DNA from: an uncultured bacterium
GTDB lineage: Bacteria; Bipolaricaulota; Bipolaricaulia; UBA7950; UBA9294
NCBI GenBank assembly: GCA_903857865.1
Contig: CAIOGO010000010.1
Span: forward strand, 124,001 to 188,000
Direction of reading: 5' to 3'
Length of the DNA stretch: 64,000 nt
Position numbers and translations under genes: made by a program
Notes under the pieces: model-generated
The model's database searches: none
Told to the model about the DNA's origin: nothing
What the model saw: only the letters and a program-made list of their open reading frames with translations
Shown here: positions 35,209-43,497 of the stretch, piece by piece
How the letters are laid out: each line of letters opens with the position of its first letter
How positions within the stretch are numbered: position 1 is the first letter of the stretch

Positions 35209-35981
35209 ACGTTCTGCGTCCTCGTGTAGAGCCTGCGGCGCCAGATGAGTACGCCGAACACCACGATGAGAATCGCACTCACGAGGTGTGGCGCACGAAT
35301 CGGCCCGAGGTAGAGGTCGTCGCCCCGCGTGAGGCTCACGACCGAGCGAGCGATCGCATAGAGGATGAAGTACATCGCGGTCGTGAAGCCATCCCGATAC
35401 CCGCGCTTCCGGGTGGCCCACAGGTAGGCGAAGATTGCCAGGTCGAGGATCATCTCGTAGATCATGGCGGGATGCGTCGCCATGCCCGGGTAGGCCATGC
35501 CCGCAGGGGAGTCGGCCGGGAAGTGGATGCCCCATGGGAGGGTGGTCGGTACGCCGTACGCATCGCCGTTCATCAGATTCCCAATGCGCCCGATCGCCTG
35601 GCCGAGGACGAGACTTGGCGCCATGGCATCGGCGAGACCCCAGAACGAGACTCGTTTCCACCGCGCGAAGAGGAGCACCGCCAACACGCCCCCGAGGACG
35701 CCTCCGTGGATGGCAAGCCCGCCCTCCCAGATCTTGAACACGTCGAGCGGGTAACGCCCGTAGTAGTCAAGCCGGAAGACGACGTAGTAGAGGCGCGCTC
35801 CGATCAGAGCCACGGGGATCGTAAGGAGAAGGAGATCGAGCAACGACTCCATCGTCAAGGCGATCCCCTTGCGTCGGACTTCCTTCCACAAGAGGTAGAA
35901 GCCCACGGCAATGGCGATGATGTACATCAGGCCGTAGTAGCGGATCGTGATCGGTCCTAGTTGAACTAAGATCGGATGCAT
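35205..35981 (-). CDS. lgt: prolipoprotein diacylglyceryl transferase
   Basis: Lgt attaches diacylglycerol to the lipobox cysteine of prelipoproteins. The start is the ATG at 35981 (MHPILVQLGPITIRYYGLMYI) with a GGGGG-rich ribosome-binding site; a longer frame upstream would run through the lnt promoter. The 258-residue protein has about seven helices, the conserved GARLYYVVF region and the signature GRIGNLMNGDAYGVPTTLPWG. Lnt is encoded divergently, so the two lipoprotein-maturation steps are neighbours. Confidence 0.95.
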   Translation of the reverse strand: MHPILVQLGPITIRYYGLMYIIAIAVGFYLLWKEVRRKGIALTMESLLDLLLLTIPVALIGARLYYVVFRLDYYGRYPLDVFKIWEGGLAIHGGVLGGVLAVLLFARWKRVSFWGLADAMAPSLVLGQAIGRIGNLMNGDAYGVPTTLPWGIHFPADSPAGMAYPGMATHPAMIYEMILDLAIFAYLWATRKRGYRDGFTTAMYFILYAIARSVVSLTRGDDLYLGPIRAPHLVSAILIVVFGVLIWRRRLYTRTQNV

Positions 35982-36008
35982 GACGCCCCCTTCGTCTCCC
36001 CGTATGAT
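35980..36008 (+). promoter_or_regulatory. lnt promoter
   Basis: ATGACG at 35980-35985, 17 nt, TATGAT at 36003-36008. The preferred lnt ATG at 36019 is 10 nt after the -10 box. The -35 box overlaps the lgt start codon. Confidence 0.4.
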
Positions 36009-36013
36009 TCGGA

Positions 36014-36042
36014 AGTATATGGCATGGAAGAACTGGAGCCAA
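36014..36042 (-). promoter_or_regulatory. lgt promoter
   Basis: On the minus strand TTGGCT (36042-36037), 17 nt, TATACT (36019-36014). It overlaps the 5' end of lnt, so the two promoters face away from each other through shared sequence and polymerases may compete. Confidence 0.5.
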
Positions 36043-37533
36043 TGGTTGTTCCCGCTCGCCTCGGGCGCGCTCGCGGCGGCGGCCATGCCCGGACTGGATG
36101 GGACTTTTCTCATCCTCGTCGCCCTCATCCCACTCCTCCACGAGATATCGAGCGGGCGCGGATTCAGGGCCGGGATCCTGTTCGGCGTGGCCTTCTTCGC
36201 CACCGACCTGCGCTGGGTCCTGACGCTCTACCGCTTCACCCCCCTCGTGGTCCCAGGGTTCGTCCTGATGGTGATCTATCTCGCCCTGCCCGTCGGGCTC
36301 CTCGGGTTCGTCCTCGCGCGCCTTCGTCGCCGCTGCGGGGACGTGCGTTGGGCGCTTGCCGCGGCCGCCGGATTCGCGCTCTTAGAGTTCCTGCGCTCGC
36401 TTGGCCCGCTCGGCATCTCCTTCTCTTCGCTGTACCTGTCATTCCACCGCGTCCCAAGCTTCGTCCAGCTAGCGGCCTTCCTGGGACCGTACGCCATCAC
36501 GGCGGCGATCGTCGGAGTCAACGCGTTCCTCTACGCCGTGCTGCGAAAGCGAGACGCGCGATTCGCTCTCGGCGCGCTCGCATCCGTTGCGCTGCTCGTG
36601 GCTCCCTCACTCGTCCCCGTCGCGCCCGACTCCGGCTCTCGCGAACGCGTGGCGGTCATCTCGTCGCTCGTCGAGCAGGAAGCGAAGCTTGACGCCCGGA
36701 ACTTGCCCGTGTTGTTGGCGCGCTACGGGGCGCTCGCGGATCGAGCGGTGGCCACGGATCCGGATCTCGTTGTCTTCCCAGAGTCGTTCCTCCCCGCGTA
36801 CATCCTGCGCAACCCGCCCGTTCTCGCCCGCCTCGCGGCCGTCGCACGCGAGGGCGGGACGCGAGTTCTGTTCGGAACTGGAGACGTGCGACAAGGCGAC
36901 CTGTACAACTGCGTCGTCTTGCTCGACCGGACAGGAGACGTCGTCGCCTTCTACGACATGATGCACCCGGTACCGTTTGGGGAGTACATCCCAGGCCGAG
37001 GAGCGTGGGAGGTTCTCGGGATGGGGCCGCTGATGGACTCCTTCCTTCCCTCCGACCTCCGTGCGGGCAGGGATGAACCCCCGATCGAGCGCATCGCAAC
37101 CCCGATTTGCTTCGAGTCGACGTTCCCCGGCGGGTCGCGAGCTTTAGTCCGCCGCGGCGCGACGCTCATCGTGACGGTCACCAACGACGCGTGGTTCAGC
37201 CTGAGTTCCCAGCGAGACGCACATTTCGCCTTCGCCGTGTTCCGCGCGGTAGAAAACCGGCGGTGGATGATCCAGTCGGCCAACGGAGGCGTGTCGGGCG
37301 TGGTCTCTCCCTCCGGGCGAGTCACCGCATCCACGCGAGACGAGGACGTCGTCGTCGGAGAGGTATTCGAGCGCAGCGACGTCTCCGCCTACACGCGGTG
37401 GGGCGATCTGCCCGCGCTGTGCGCGTTCGGCCTCACGATCCTCATTGCAGTCCCGCGGGGTCGCAGCGCGCCGAGCGAGAGAGGCCGGCGCGCGTCGCTC
37501 CTCAGGAAGAAGGCGAAGGCGACGCGAACCTAA
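36019..37533 (+). CDS. lnt: apolipoprotein N-acyltransferase
   Basis: Lnt adds the third acyl chain to lipoproteins in diderm bacteria. The product is about 504 residues from the ATG at 36019 (MAWKNWSQWL); an ATG at 36004 would add five residues but overlaps the -10 box. There are six or seven N-terminal helices (to about residue 210), then a nitrilase-like periplasmic domain: catalytic Glu in VFPESFLPAY, Lys region near HPVPFGEYIPGR, and the nucleophile Cys in PICFESTFPGG. A last helix follows at about 470. The catalytic triad order is intact. Confidence 0.93.
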   Translation: MAWKNWSQWLFPLASGALAAAAMPGLDGTFLILVALIPLLHEISSGRGFRAGILFGVAFFATDLRWVLTLYRFTPLVVPGFVLMVIYLALPVGLLGFVLARLRRRCGDVRWALAAAAGFALLEFLRSLGPLGISFSSLYLSFHRVPSFVQLAAFLGPYAITAAIVGVNAFLYAVLRKRDARFALGALASVALLVAPSLVPVAPDSGSRERVAVISSLVEQEAKLDARNLPVLLARYGALADRAVATDPDLVVFPESFLPAYILRNPPVLARLAAVAREGGTRVLFGTGDVRQGDLYNCVVLLDRTGDVVAFYDMMHPVPFGEYIPGRGAWEVLGMGPLMDSFLPSDLRAGRDEPPIERIATPICFESTFPGGSRALVRRGATLIVTVTNDAWFSLSSQRDAHFAFAVFRAVENRRWMIQSANGGVSGVVSPSGRVTASTRDEDVVVGEVFERSDVSAYTRWGDLPALCAFGLTILIAVPRGRSAPSERGRRASLLRKKAKATRT

Positions 37534-37541
37534 AACGTAAA

Positions 37542-37570
37542 GGGGAACGAGAGACGCCGTCTCGTTCCCC
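37542..37570. terminator. bidirectional terminator between lnt and the lipoprotein gene
   Basis: A perfect 11-bp stem (37542-37552 with 37560-37570) and a 7-nt loop. On the minus strand it is followed by TTTACGTTTT, a good U-tract; it would end transcripts from both convergent genes. Confidence 0.8.
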
Positions 37571-37611
37571 CCTGTTCGCGTTCGGAGGTCTTCCGCTCTC
37601 TTTGCGGCGCC

Positions 37612-38940
37612 CTACCGCTTGGACGCCGGAGAAGTGTTGCTGCCGAGTTCGGTCAACGCGGGGTCGGTGATGGTGCCGGTGGCGAAGGTCACCTTGTAGA
37701 GCTGGAAGTTCCCCAGGCCGTCCTCCTTCGCGTAGACGATGCCGCTTCCATCCTCGAGCCAGTACGGGCAGAACTCATCATCCGTCGTGGTGATGTCAGA
37801 GTTCGGTACGCCGACTTCAGCAACGTACGCTTCCAGCGTCTTCGCGTCCGACCCGTCGGAGTGCATGACGAAGATGTCGATCTGGCCGCCCAGAGACGCT
37901 TCTGCAGCGTACGCGATCTTCGTTCCATCGGGAGACCAGACGGGACGCGAGATGCCAGCCCCGGTTGGGAGCCCCAGCGGCAGCAGGAGCCCAGCGATCG
38001 CCGGAGAGGCGTCCCCGTCGCGCCCCAAACCATCCTTGAGGATAGCGGCATGGCCGTCATGCCACTTCCAGATCGCACTGCCGCCGTCGGCCGTACCGCT
38101 GTCGTCATCCGAATCCGATACAAAGAGAATGTCGTCGCTGACCGGAGAGCACGATGGCGCGATTGCCCACGACGGCGACTGGGTCGTAAGCTTCTCCGCA
38201 CCGGTCCCGGCCGCGGTCACCGTGTAGATTTCCCACGTGGTGAGAGAAGGCGTCTGCGCTGCATTCGACGCGTACGCGAGGGTCGAAGCGTCAAGCGACC
38301 ACGACGGCTGAACTTGATTGGAGAGCGTCTGGGTCGTCAGCGGCGTCCGGCTGGTCCCCGTGACCGTCATCGTCCAGATGTTCCAGCGGAGCCCATCCTC
38401 GGCGGCGTAGGCGATCCGATCCCTCGCCCCGCGAACCAGATCAGGGAACAACTCGTCGTAGGCTGAGGCGAACACCGCCCCCTGATTGGTCCCATCCGCC
38501 TTCATTCGATAGATGTCGAAACTGGAGCCACGGTTCGCGGCGAACGTGATCATGGCCGGACCAATGACCACAATCCCGTTGGTCATGCCAATCCGCCCGT
38601 CCGTGTCCGTCACCGTCAGCACGGCGGTGTACGTGCCCGCCACGATGTACGTGTGATCGATCGGCGAAGAGACGGCGACGCCGTCTTCCGTCGTGCCGTC
38701 ACCGAAGTCGAGCGTGAAGCTGGCGATAATGCCGTCCGGGTCAGTGGATCCGGAAACGTCGAACCACACGACGACCGGAAGCTCCGTGTCGCCGCCGTTA
38801 TCGATCACCATCAGGGCGATGGGACCCTGTCCGAAGAATCCCCTGCAGGCGGATAGCCCGATCAAGAGACTGCCCAGCAGGAAGACCGCGATGGCGAGCT
38901 TCCCTGCGCTGCGCCGGGCTGCCGTTCTCTCCCGTGTCAT
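37612..38940 (-). CDS. secreted lipoprotein with PKD domain and TolB-like beta-propeller
   Basis: The start is the ATG at 38940 with AAGGAGG eight bases upstream. The 442-residue product has a lipoprotein signal peptide with a lipobox (LIGLSAC, Cys about residue 31). A PKD domain follows at about 40-125 (VWFDVSGSTDPDG, FTLDFGDGTTEDG, HTYIVAGTYTAVLTVTD). After it come at least five WD40/PD40-type blades (ITFAANRGSSFDIYRMKADG, PSWSLDASTLAYASN, SRPVWSPDGTKIAYAAEA, IDIFVMHSDGSDAKTL). It is expected on a membrane surface, perhaps binding protein or glycan. It has no partner gene on its strand; the sigma-factor operon is transcribed divergently. Confidence 0.85.
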   Translation of the reverse strand: MTRERTAARRSAGKLAIAVFLLGSLLIGLSACRGFFGQGPIALMVIDNGGDTELPVVVWFDVSGSTDPDGIIASFTLDFGDGTTEDGVAVSSPIDHTYIVAGTYTAVLTVTDTDGRIGMTNGIVVIGPAMITFAANRGSSFDIYRMKADGTNQGAVFASAYDELFPDLVRGARDRIAYAAEDGLRWNIWTMTVTGTSRTPLTTQTLSNQVQPSWSLDASTLAYASNAAQTPSLTTWEIYTVTAAGTGAEKLTTQSPSWAIAPSCSPVSDDILFVSDSDDDSGTADGGSAIWKWHDGHAAILKDGLGRDGDASPAIAGLLLPLGLPTGAGISRPVWSPDGTKIAYAAEASLGGQIDIFVMHSDGSDAKTLEAYVAEVGVPNSDITTTDDEFCPYWLEDGSGIVYAKEDGLGNFQLYKVTFATGTITDPALTELGSNTSPASKR

Positions 38941-39153
38941 CGTAATGACCTCCTTCAGCGTCCAGCTCCCCCTACGTAGGCGTCGGGAAGCCGAGAAACC
39001 TGTCCTCATAGTCTATGCCTGCACGCCAATCGCGCTCCCAGACGCTGGGTCACCTCAGGCGGAGGGTTCGTCCTCCAAGAAGGTGACCGGTGTCGACCCG
39101 AAACCAACCCGGCCCCACCGTGTATATTGAGCACCGAGGAGGACGACGGGATC

Positions 39154-39702
39154 GTGTACCGGACGCAAGACGAGGTGAGCCTGTTGCGCGCGTCGCTCGA
39201 AGGGGAAACCGCGGCCTGGGGAGAGATCGTGATGAGGTACAAGGACGCAGTGTTCGGTCTATGCCTCGGGTTCTTGAGGAACCGCGCCGATGCCGAAGAC
39301 ATCACCCACGACGCATTCATTCGGGCCTACGTGAACCTACGCCGCTACAACTTGGAGCGAAAGTTCTCGACGTGGGTCTTCACGATCGCGGCCAACCTGT
39401 GCCGCAATCGCCTTCGCTACCGCCGGAACCATCCGGTGATGGAAGTCGATTTCGAGTTGGAGGGAAGTGCGGACCCGGCGCGAACCGTGGCCCGCGAGGA
39501 AAGGCAGGTCCGCGTGCGGACAGCGCTGAACTCGCTTCCGTATGCGTATCGGACGCCGCTCGTTCTGCGATTTTACAATGACCTCTCGTACAAAGAGATC
39601 GGGGACATCCTGGCCATTCCGGAAGGAACCGTGAAGACCAGGATTCACAGAGGCAAAGCCATGTTGAAGGAGATGTTGGACAAGGAGCGTGATCCCTCAT
39701 GA
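39154..39702 (+). CDS. ECF-type RNA polymerase sigma factor
   Basis: The 182-residue protein is a sigma-70 family factor with only regions 2 and 4. Region 2 spans residues about 20-90 (RYKDAVFGLCLGFLRNRADAEDITHDAFIRAY, then FSTWVFTIAANLCRNRLR). Region 4 spans about 115-172 (LPYAYRTPLVLRFYNDLSYKEIGDILAIPEGTVKTRIHRGKAML). A GTG start at 39154 has GAGGAGG 11 bases upstream; a TTG at 39127 would add nine residues but lacks a ribosome-binding site. A TATATT box lies at 39123-39128. It shares ATGA with the next gene, a membrane protein that probably restrains it. Confidence 0.93.
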   Translation: MYRTQDEVSLLRASLEGETAAWGEIVMRYKDAVFGLCLGFLRNRADAEDITHDAFIRAYVNLRRYNLERKFSTWVFTIAANLCRNRLRYRRNHPVMEVDFELEGSADPARTVAREERQVRVRTALNSLPYAYRTPLVLRFYNDLSYKEIGDILAIPEGTVKTRIHRGKAMLKEMLDKERDPS

Positions 39703-40319
39703 CTCTCGACGCACGCGATCCATTGGACGAGTTGCTTCGGGAAACGCTCCGCCAGGACGTCGCAGCCGCCGCAGATTCGTTGGGGAGACTCGAGGAGCGA
39801 GTCATGGAGAGTCTCGGCGAGCGACTTCCCAAGCGCGGCATCCTCGGCAACCTGAAAGCGTTGGCCGCCCCCACACGCGGCGGGCGGTGGGGGCAATTGG
39901 CCGTCGTGGGAGCTACCGCTGCCGCTTTCCTTCTGGTTGGAACTCTACTTGGCGACCGGCTGCCGTTCGGTCGGCACAAGGAGCCCCTATTGCTCGGGGC
40001 AGTTCCCGCGGCCGCCACGAAGAGCGTCGCGTCGCGATCGTCGGCCGAGAACGGCGTCCTATTCATCCTTCCTGCCCTCAACGCGCGAGTGGTCTCCGTC
40101 GTGGGCAGCTTCAGCGAGTGGGAGCCTGTGCCGCTATCGGATGACGACGGAGACGGTATCTGGACGACGGAGATCCCGCTCCCCCCGGGCCGCTACGAGT
40201 ACGCCTTCATCATCGACGGCCGTTGGTGGGGGCAGGATCCCTCGGCGGATGAGTACATCCGAAGCTTCGGTGAGTACAGCTCTGTGCGCTACGTCGGAGG
40301 AGGAGGTGACGGCGCATGA
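39699..40319 (+). CDS. membrane-anchored CBM48/E-set protein, probable anti-sigma partner
   Basis: The 206-residue product has three parts. First is a cytoplasmic N-terminal region of about 65 residues, mostly charged helix (PLDELLRETLRQDVAAAADSLGRLEERVMESLGERLP). Next is one transmembrane helix (about 69-88, VVGATAAAFLLVGTLLG). Last is an outer domain (about 118-200) with the isoamylase/AMPK-type carbohydrate-binding pattern: VVSVVGSFSEWEPVPLSDDDGDGIWTTEIPL and RYEYAFIIDGRWW. Translation is coupled to the sigma factor by ATGA. The layout of a cytoplasmic helix, one membrane span and an outside sensor suggests an anti-sigma factor. No zinc anti-sigma motif is present, so this is an inference from position and topology. 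Confidence 0.75.
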   Translation: MTLDARDPLDELLRETLRQDVAAAADSLGRLEERVMESLGERLPKRGILGNLKALAAPTRGGRWGQLAVVGATAAAFLLVGTLLGDRLPFGRHKEPLLLGAVPAAATKSVASRSSAENGVLFILPALNARVVSVVGSFSEWEPVPLSDDDGDGIWTTEIPLPPGRYEYAFIIDGRWWGQDPSADEYIRSFGEYSSVRYVGGGGDGA

Positions 40320-41017
40320 GAGGACGTCGACCCATCGCTCTCGTCGCAGCGTTGGCGTGCATCGCGGCCCTAGGCATCGCGACGGCCGCGGTGACGCTCG
40401 ACGACTTCGGCCGCGTCCTCGCCGCAATTCCCATCGTGAACGAGGCGCGCGTCATGGCGGCCTTCGAGCTCGGCCTCAAGAGCAGCTGCTGCGGGTTTCC
40501 CGTGAGCGAGACGTATCGACTTCTCGAACGGCTGGCCGCCGTGTCGGGTTCAGCTGCGGACAAGGAAGCCATCGTGCTCGCGATCACCCAGGCAATCGAG
40601 CAGGGAATTCCCGTGGACAGCCTCCTGAACAAGGCGTTTGAGGGTCTGGCGCGAGCAGTCCCACTCGCGCCCCTTGGGCAGCTTCTCGAGCAGCGTCTTC
40701 GGCTCCTCTTGGAGAGTCGGGACCTCTTCTACTCGAGAGGCATCTTCCGCGCGTCGCCGGGCGCGTCGGTGGCCGCCGGAGCGACGGCTCTCCAGCCCTC
40801 GCAGTTCGATGGCCTGTTGTCGAACTTCGGCGACGCCCTCGGCGACTATCTCGAGAGCGGGGGCAGCCCGTTCGAAGGTCAACAGATCTATGACGGAGTG
40901 CACGAACGCCTGACGCAGCTCAGCGGGACCGTGCTCACCACGAGCGATGTCGATCTCGTCTTCAGCCGCATCGAGCCCACGGATTTGACGCAGGTCGTAC
41001 TTGCTGCGCTACGTTGA
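40316..41017 (+). CDS. secreted hypothetical protein in the sigma-factor operon
   Basis: The 233-residue product has a signal peptide (RRPIALVAALACIAALGIATAA). A mature helical body follows with a vicinal cysteine pair (KSSCCGFPVSETYRLLERLAAV, near residue 58) and repeated short helices. I recognise no family. It starts in the ATGA overlap with the CBM48 gene and is followed 38 nt later by the large PKD protein, so it belongs to the same operon. The region from about residue 155 is rich in Ser and Gly. It may be an outer accessory protein of the same system. Confidence 0.7.
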   Translation: MRGRRPIALVAALACIAALGIATAAVTLDDFGRVLAAIPIVNEARVMAAFELGLKSSCCGFPVSETYRLLERLAAVSGSAADKEAIVLAITQAIEQGIPVDSLLNKAFEGLARAVPLAPLGQLLEQRLRLLLESRDLFYSRGIFRASPGASVAAGATALQPSQFDGLLSNFGDALGDYLESGGSPFEGQQIYDGVHERLTQLSGTVLTTSDVDLVFSRIEPTDLTQVVLAALR

Positions 41018-41055
41018 TGGAAGACATGGACAAGGGAGTTCTAGGGAGGGAGATC

Positions 41056-43404
41056 ATGAACGCAAGAATGTGGCGAACGGGGACGATCCTCGTCCTCCTC
41101 CTGTCGCTGGTCACGCTGGCGGGGTGGGGTCAGGGAGTGGCGCCGAAAGGCATCATCCCCACGCCTCCCGAGAGTACAGCATTGCAGGTCAACATCTGGG
41201 TCGACCGCGGCGCGTACGCCGTGGGCGAGTCGATCACCATCCACTACAGCGTGAACAAGCCGGCCTACGTCTACATCTGGGACATCACGCCCGACGGGCA
41301 GGCGAACCAGTTCTTCCCAAACAGTTTGCCAGGCGGATCCAACAACTACGTGACGGCCGGGGAGCACACCGTGCCGGGCAGTTGGCAGGTCGCGCCGCCC
41401 CTCGGGACGGAGTACTTGCAGATCTTGGCGACAACGTCGCCCGTCGATCCCTTCGCCGCGTTTACCGGGGATCCGCAGGCTTTGCAGGCGCAGGTCCAGG
41501 CCCAAATCCTCGGGATTCTGCCCGTTACGGAACGGACCTGGAACTTCACCAGCTTCGACATCGTGCAGGGCTCGGTCCCTTCGTACGGTAGGCTCAGCAT
41601 CACGTCGACTCCAGCCGGAGCCTCGATCTACATTGACGAGGAGTACATCGGCTACACGCCCCGCTCAGTGTACGTTCCGGCGGGCTTCCGCCGCCTCGCG
41701 TTGGTCATGCCCGGCTACCAGACGTGGCAGAACTCAATCTACGTGATCGGCGGCCTCACGAGGACGATCAACGTGAACCTCGTCGCGTCGGCGCCGTCCA
41801 ACCGACCGCCGGTGTCAGTGTTCGTGTACACGCCGACGACGCCCGCCGTCGGAGAGTGGGTCCAGTTCAATGGGTCAGCCTCGACGGACGCGGACGGCTC
41901 GATCTCGACGTATGCCTGGAACTTCGGGGACGGCTCGACGGGGACTGGATCGGTGATTTGGCATCGCTTCCTCTCGGGTGGCAACTACAACGTCACCCTC
42001 ACGGTGACGGACAACCGCGGCGCATCCGTACCCAGCAGTCAGACGGTGCGGGTCGGATCGGCGAACCAGCAGCCTGTCGCGGCATTCTCGAACGACCCGA
42101 CGATCGGGACACCCGGCGGATGGATGCAGTTCGACGCCTCGGCGTCGTATGACCTGGACGGAGCCATCGGCTCGTACGCATGGAGCTTCGGCGACGGCGC
42201 AACGGGCACGGGATCCGTCATTTGGCACCGATACACGTCTGTCGGAAGCTACGTCGTCTCGTTGACCGTAACCGACAACCTCGGCGCACCAGGCGTCTTG
42301 ACGCGCACGATCCAGGTCGGATCGACCAATCTGCCGCCTTCAGCCATCTTCACGGTGTTGCCGGCCTCGCCGTCCGTCGCCGCATGGGCGCGATTCGACG
42401 CCACGGCCTCCACGGACCCCGACGGCTCGATCGTGTCGTACCAGTGGACCTTCGGCGATGGAGCGACGGCAACCGGGAACATCGTCTACCACCAGTTTAC
42501 GACTGCGGGAACATTCCCCGTCACCCTGATGGTCACCGACAACGGCGGCACCACGAATTCCACGACGCAGCCCGTGCAAGTTGGAACGCCGATGCAGGCG
42601 CCGGTGGCCTCGTTCACGTTCTCGCCCTCGTCCCCGATCGTCGGGTCTCCCGTCGTGTTCAACGCCTCGTCCTCGTACGATCCGGATGGGGTGATCGTGT
42701 CGTACCAGTGGGACCTCAACGGAGACGGCACGGTCGATACGACTGGAGCCACGGGGCAAGTCACCTACTCGAGTCCGGGCACGGCCCTCGTGCGGTTGAC
42801 GGTCACGGACAACAGCGGGCTCTCCACGTCGACAACCCAGACGATCGTCGTGTCGCTATCGGGCGGTGGGTCCTCGGGCGCGCCGGCGATGGGAACGACA
42901 GCGGGGTTCTTCGTGTGGGGCAGTGACACGTGGCACGTCACCGTGAATGCCGGAGCCGGATGGGCCACACCGCACAACTATCGAATCGAGCTGCGCACGG
43001 ACGGTCAGTTCGCCGGTCTGAATGAGGTATGGAGTGGCGGCGTCGCCCCGTTGGGCATCATCCCGACTCCGTCCACGAGCGGCAAGACGATCATCCTCGA
43101 AGGCTCGATCCAGACCGGATCGGTGGACTACACGTTCACCATCCCCGGGTCGACGACGATGTGGATGAGCTTCAAGATGGATCAGAACGGCGACGGCACG
43201 CTGGAGGAATCCACGAGTTTCGTGTACCTGCGCTATCGAATGGTCCACCCGCCGGCCAATCCGTTCGTCGTGGGACTCCCGAGCGGAACGAGCGGCAGCC
43301 TCATCCCGTCGCTCAACTTCCGGATCGGGACCGCTCTAACGTATACGGAGACGACGCGGTTCGTGTTCTGGTCGACAACGATCGGCGCACTCGAAAGCCT
43401 CTAG
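41056..43404 (+). CDS. large secreted protein: DUF4384, PEGA and four PKD domains
   Basis: The start is the ATG at 41056 (MNARMWRTGTILVL) with GGGAGGGAG upstream. The 782-residue product has a signal peptide (about residues 1-27) and a DUF4384 domain at about 40-170 (VNIWVDRGAYAVGESITIHYSVNKPAYVYIWDI). A PEGA domain follows at about 182-245 (GRLSITSTPAGASIYIDEEYIGYTP). Four PKD repeats occupy about 255-340, 345-430, 437-520 and 525-612; each has F-x-ASxSxDxDG and WxFGDG or WDLNGDG and an LTVTDN end. A C-terminal domain of about 165 residues follows. It is probably at the cell surface. The operon's sigma factor likely controls it. The four repeats are similar enough at DNA level to allow recombination. 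Confidence 0.88.
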   Translation: MNARMWRTGTILVLLLSLVTLAGWGQGVAPKGIIPTPPESTALQVNIWVDRGAYAVGESITIHYSVNKPAYVYIWDITPDGQANQFFPNSLPGGSNNYVTAGEHTVPGSWQVAPPLGTEYLQILATTSPVDPFAAFTGDPQALQAQVQAQILGILPVTERTWNFTSFDIVQGSVPSYGRLSITSTPAGASIYIDEEYIGYTPRSVYVPAGFRRLALVMPGYQTWQNSIYVIGGLTRTINVNLVASAPSNRPPVSVFVYTPTTPAVGEWVQFNGSASTDADGSISTYAWNFGDGSTGTGSVIWHRFLSGGNYNVTLTVTDNRGASVPSSQTVRVGSANQQPVAAFSNDPTIGTPGGWMQFDASASYDLDGAIGSYAWSFGDGATGTGSVIWHRYTSVGSYVVSLTVTDNLGAPGVLTRTIQVGSTNLPPSAIFTVLPASPSVAAWARFDATASTDPDGSIVSYQWTFGDGATATGNIVYHQFTTAGTFPVTLMVTDNGGTTNSTTQPVQVGTPMQAPVASFTFSPSSPIVGSPVVFNASSSYDPDGVIVSYQWDLNGDGTVDTTGATGQVTYSSPGTALVRLTVTDNSGLSTSTTQTIVVSLSGGGSSGAPAMGTTAGFFVWGSDTWHVTVNAGAGWATPHNYRIELRTDGQFAGLNEVWSGGVAPLGIIPTPSTSGKTIILEGSIQTGSVDYTFTIPGSTTMWMSFKMDQNGDGTLEESTSFVYLRYRMVHPPANPFVVGLPSGTSGSLIPSLNFRIGTALTYTETTRFVFWSTTIGALESL

Positions 43405-43421
43405 ACTTCTAAGATACTCTC

Positions 43422-43455
43422 AGAAGCGGGGCCGCCGTGGCCCCGCTTCTCTTTT
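43422..43455 (+). terminator. strong terminator after the PKD gene
   Basis: A perfect 12-bp stem (43422-43433 with 43439-43450), 5-nt loop and CTTTT tail. It ends the sigma-factor operon. Confidence 0.85.
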
Positions 43456-43460
43456 CGCGC

Positions 43461-43490
43461 TTGCCGGCTCGCGGAACCAGGCGCTATGAT
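43461..43490 (+). promoter_or_regulatory. promoter giving a leaderless transcript
   Basis: TTGCCG at 43461-43466, 18 nt, TATGAT at 43485-43490, then an ATG at 43498 only 7 nt later. It lies directly after the terminator. Confidence 0.55.
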
Positions 43491-43497
43491 CTCGACC

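Noticed and set aside
41800-42850. A DNA-level repeat array or CRISPR-like structure
   Set aside because: The periodicity is explained by four PKD domains in one protein; there are no short identical repeats with unique spacers here or elsewhere in the window.
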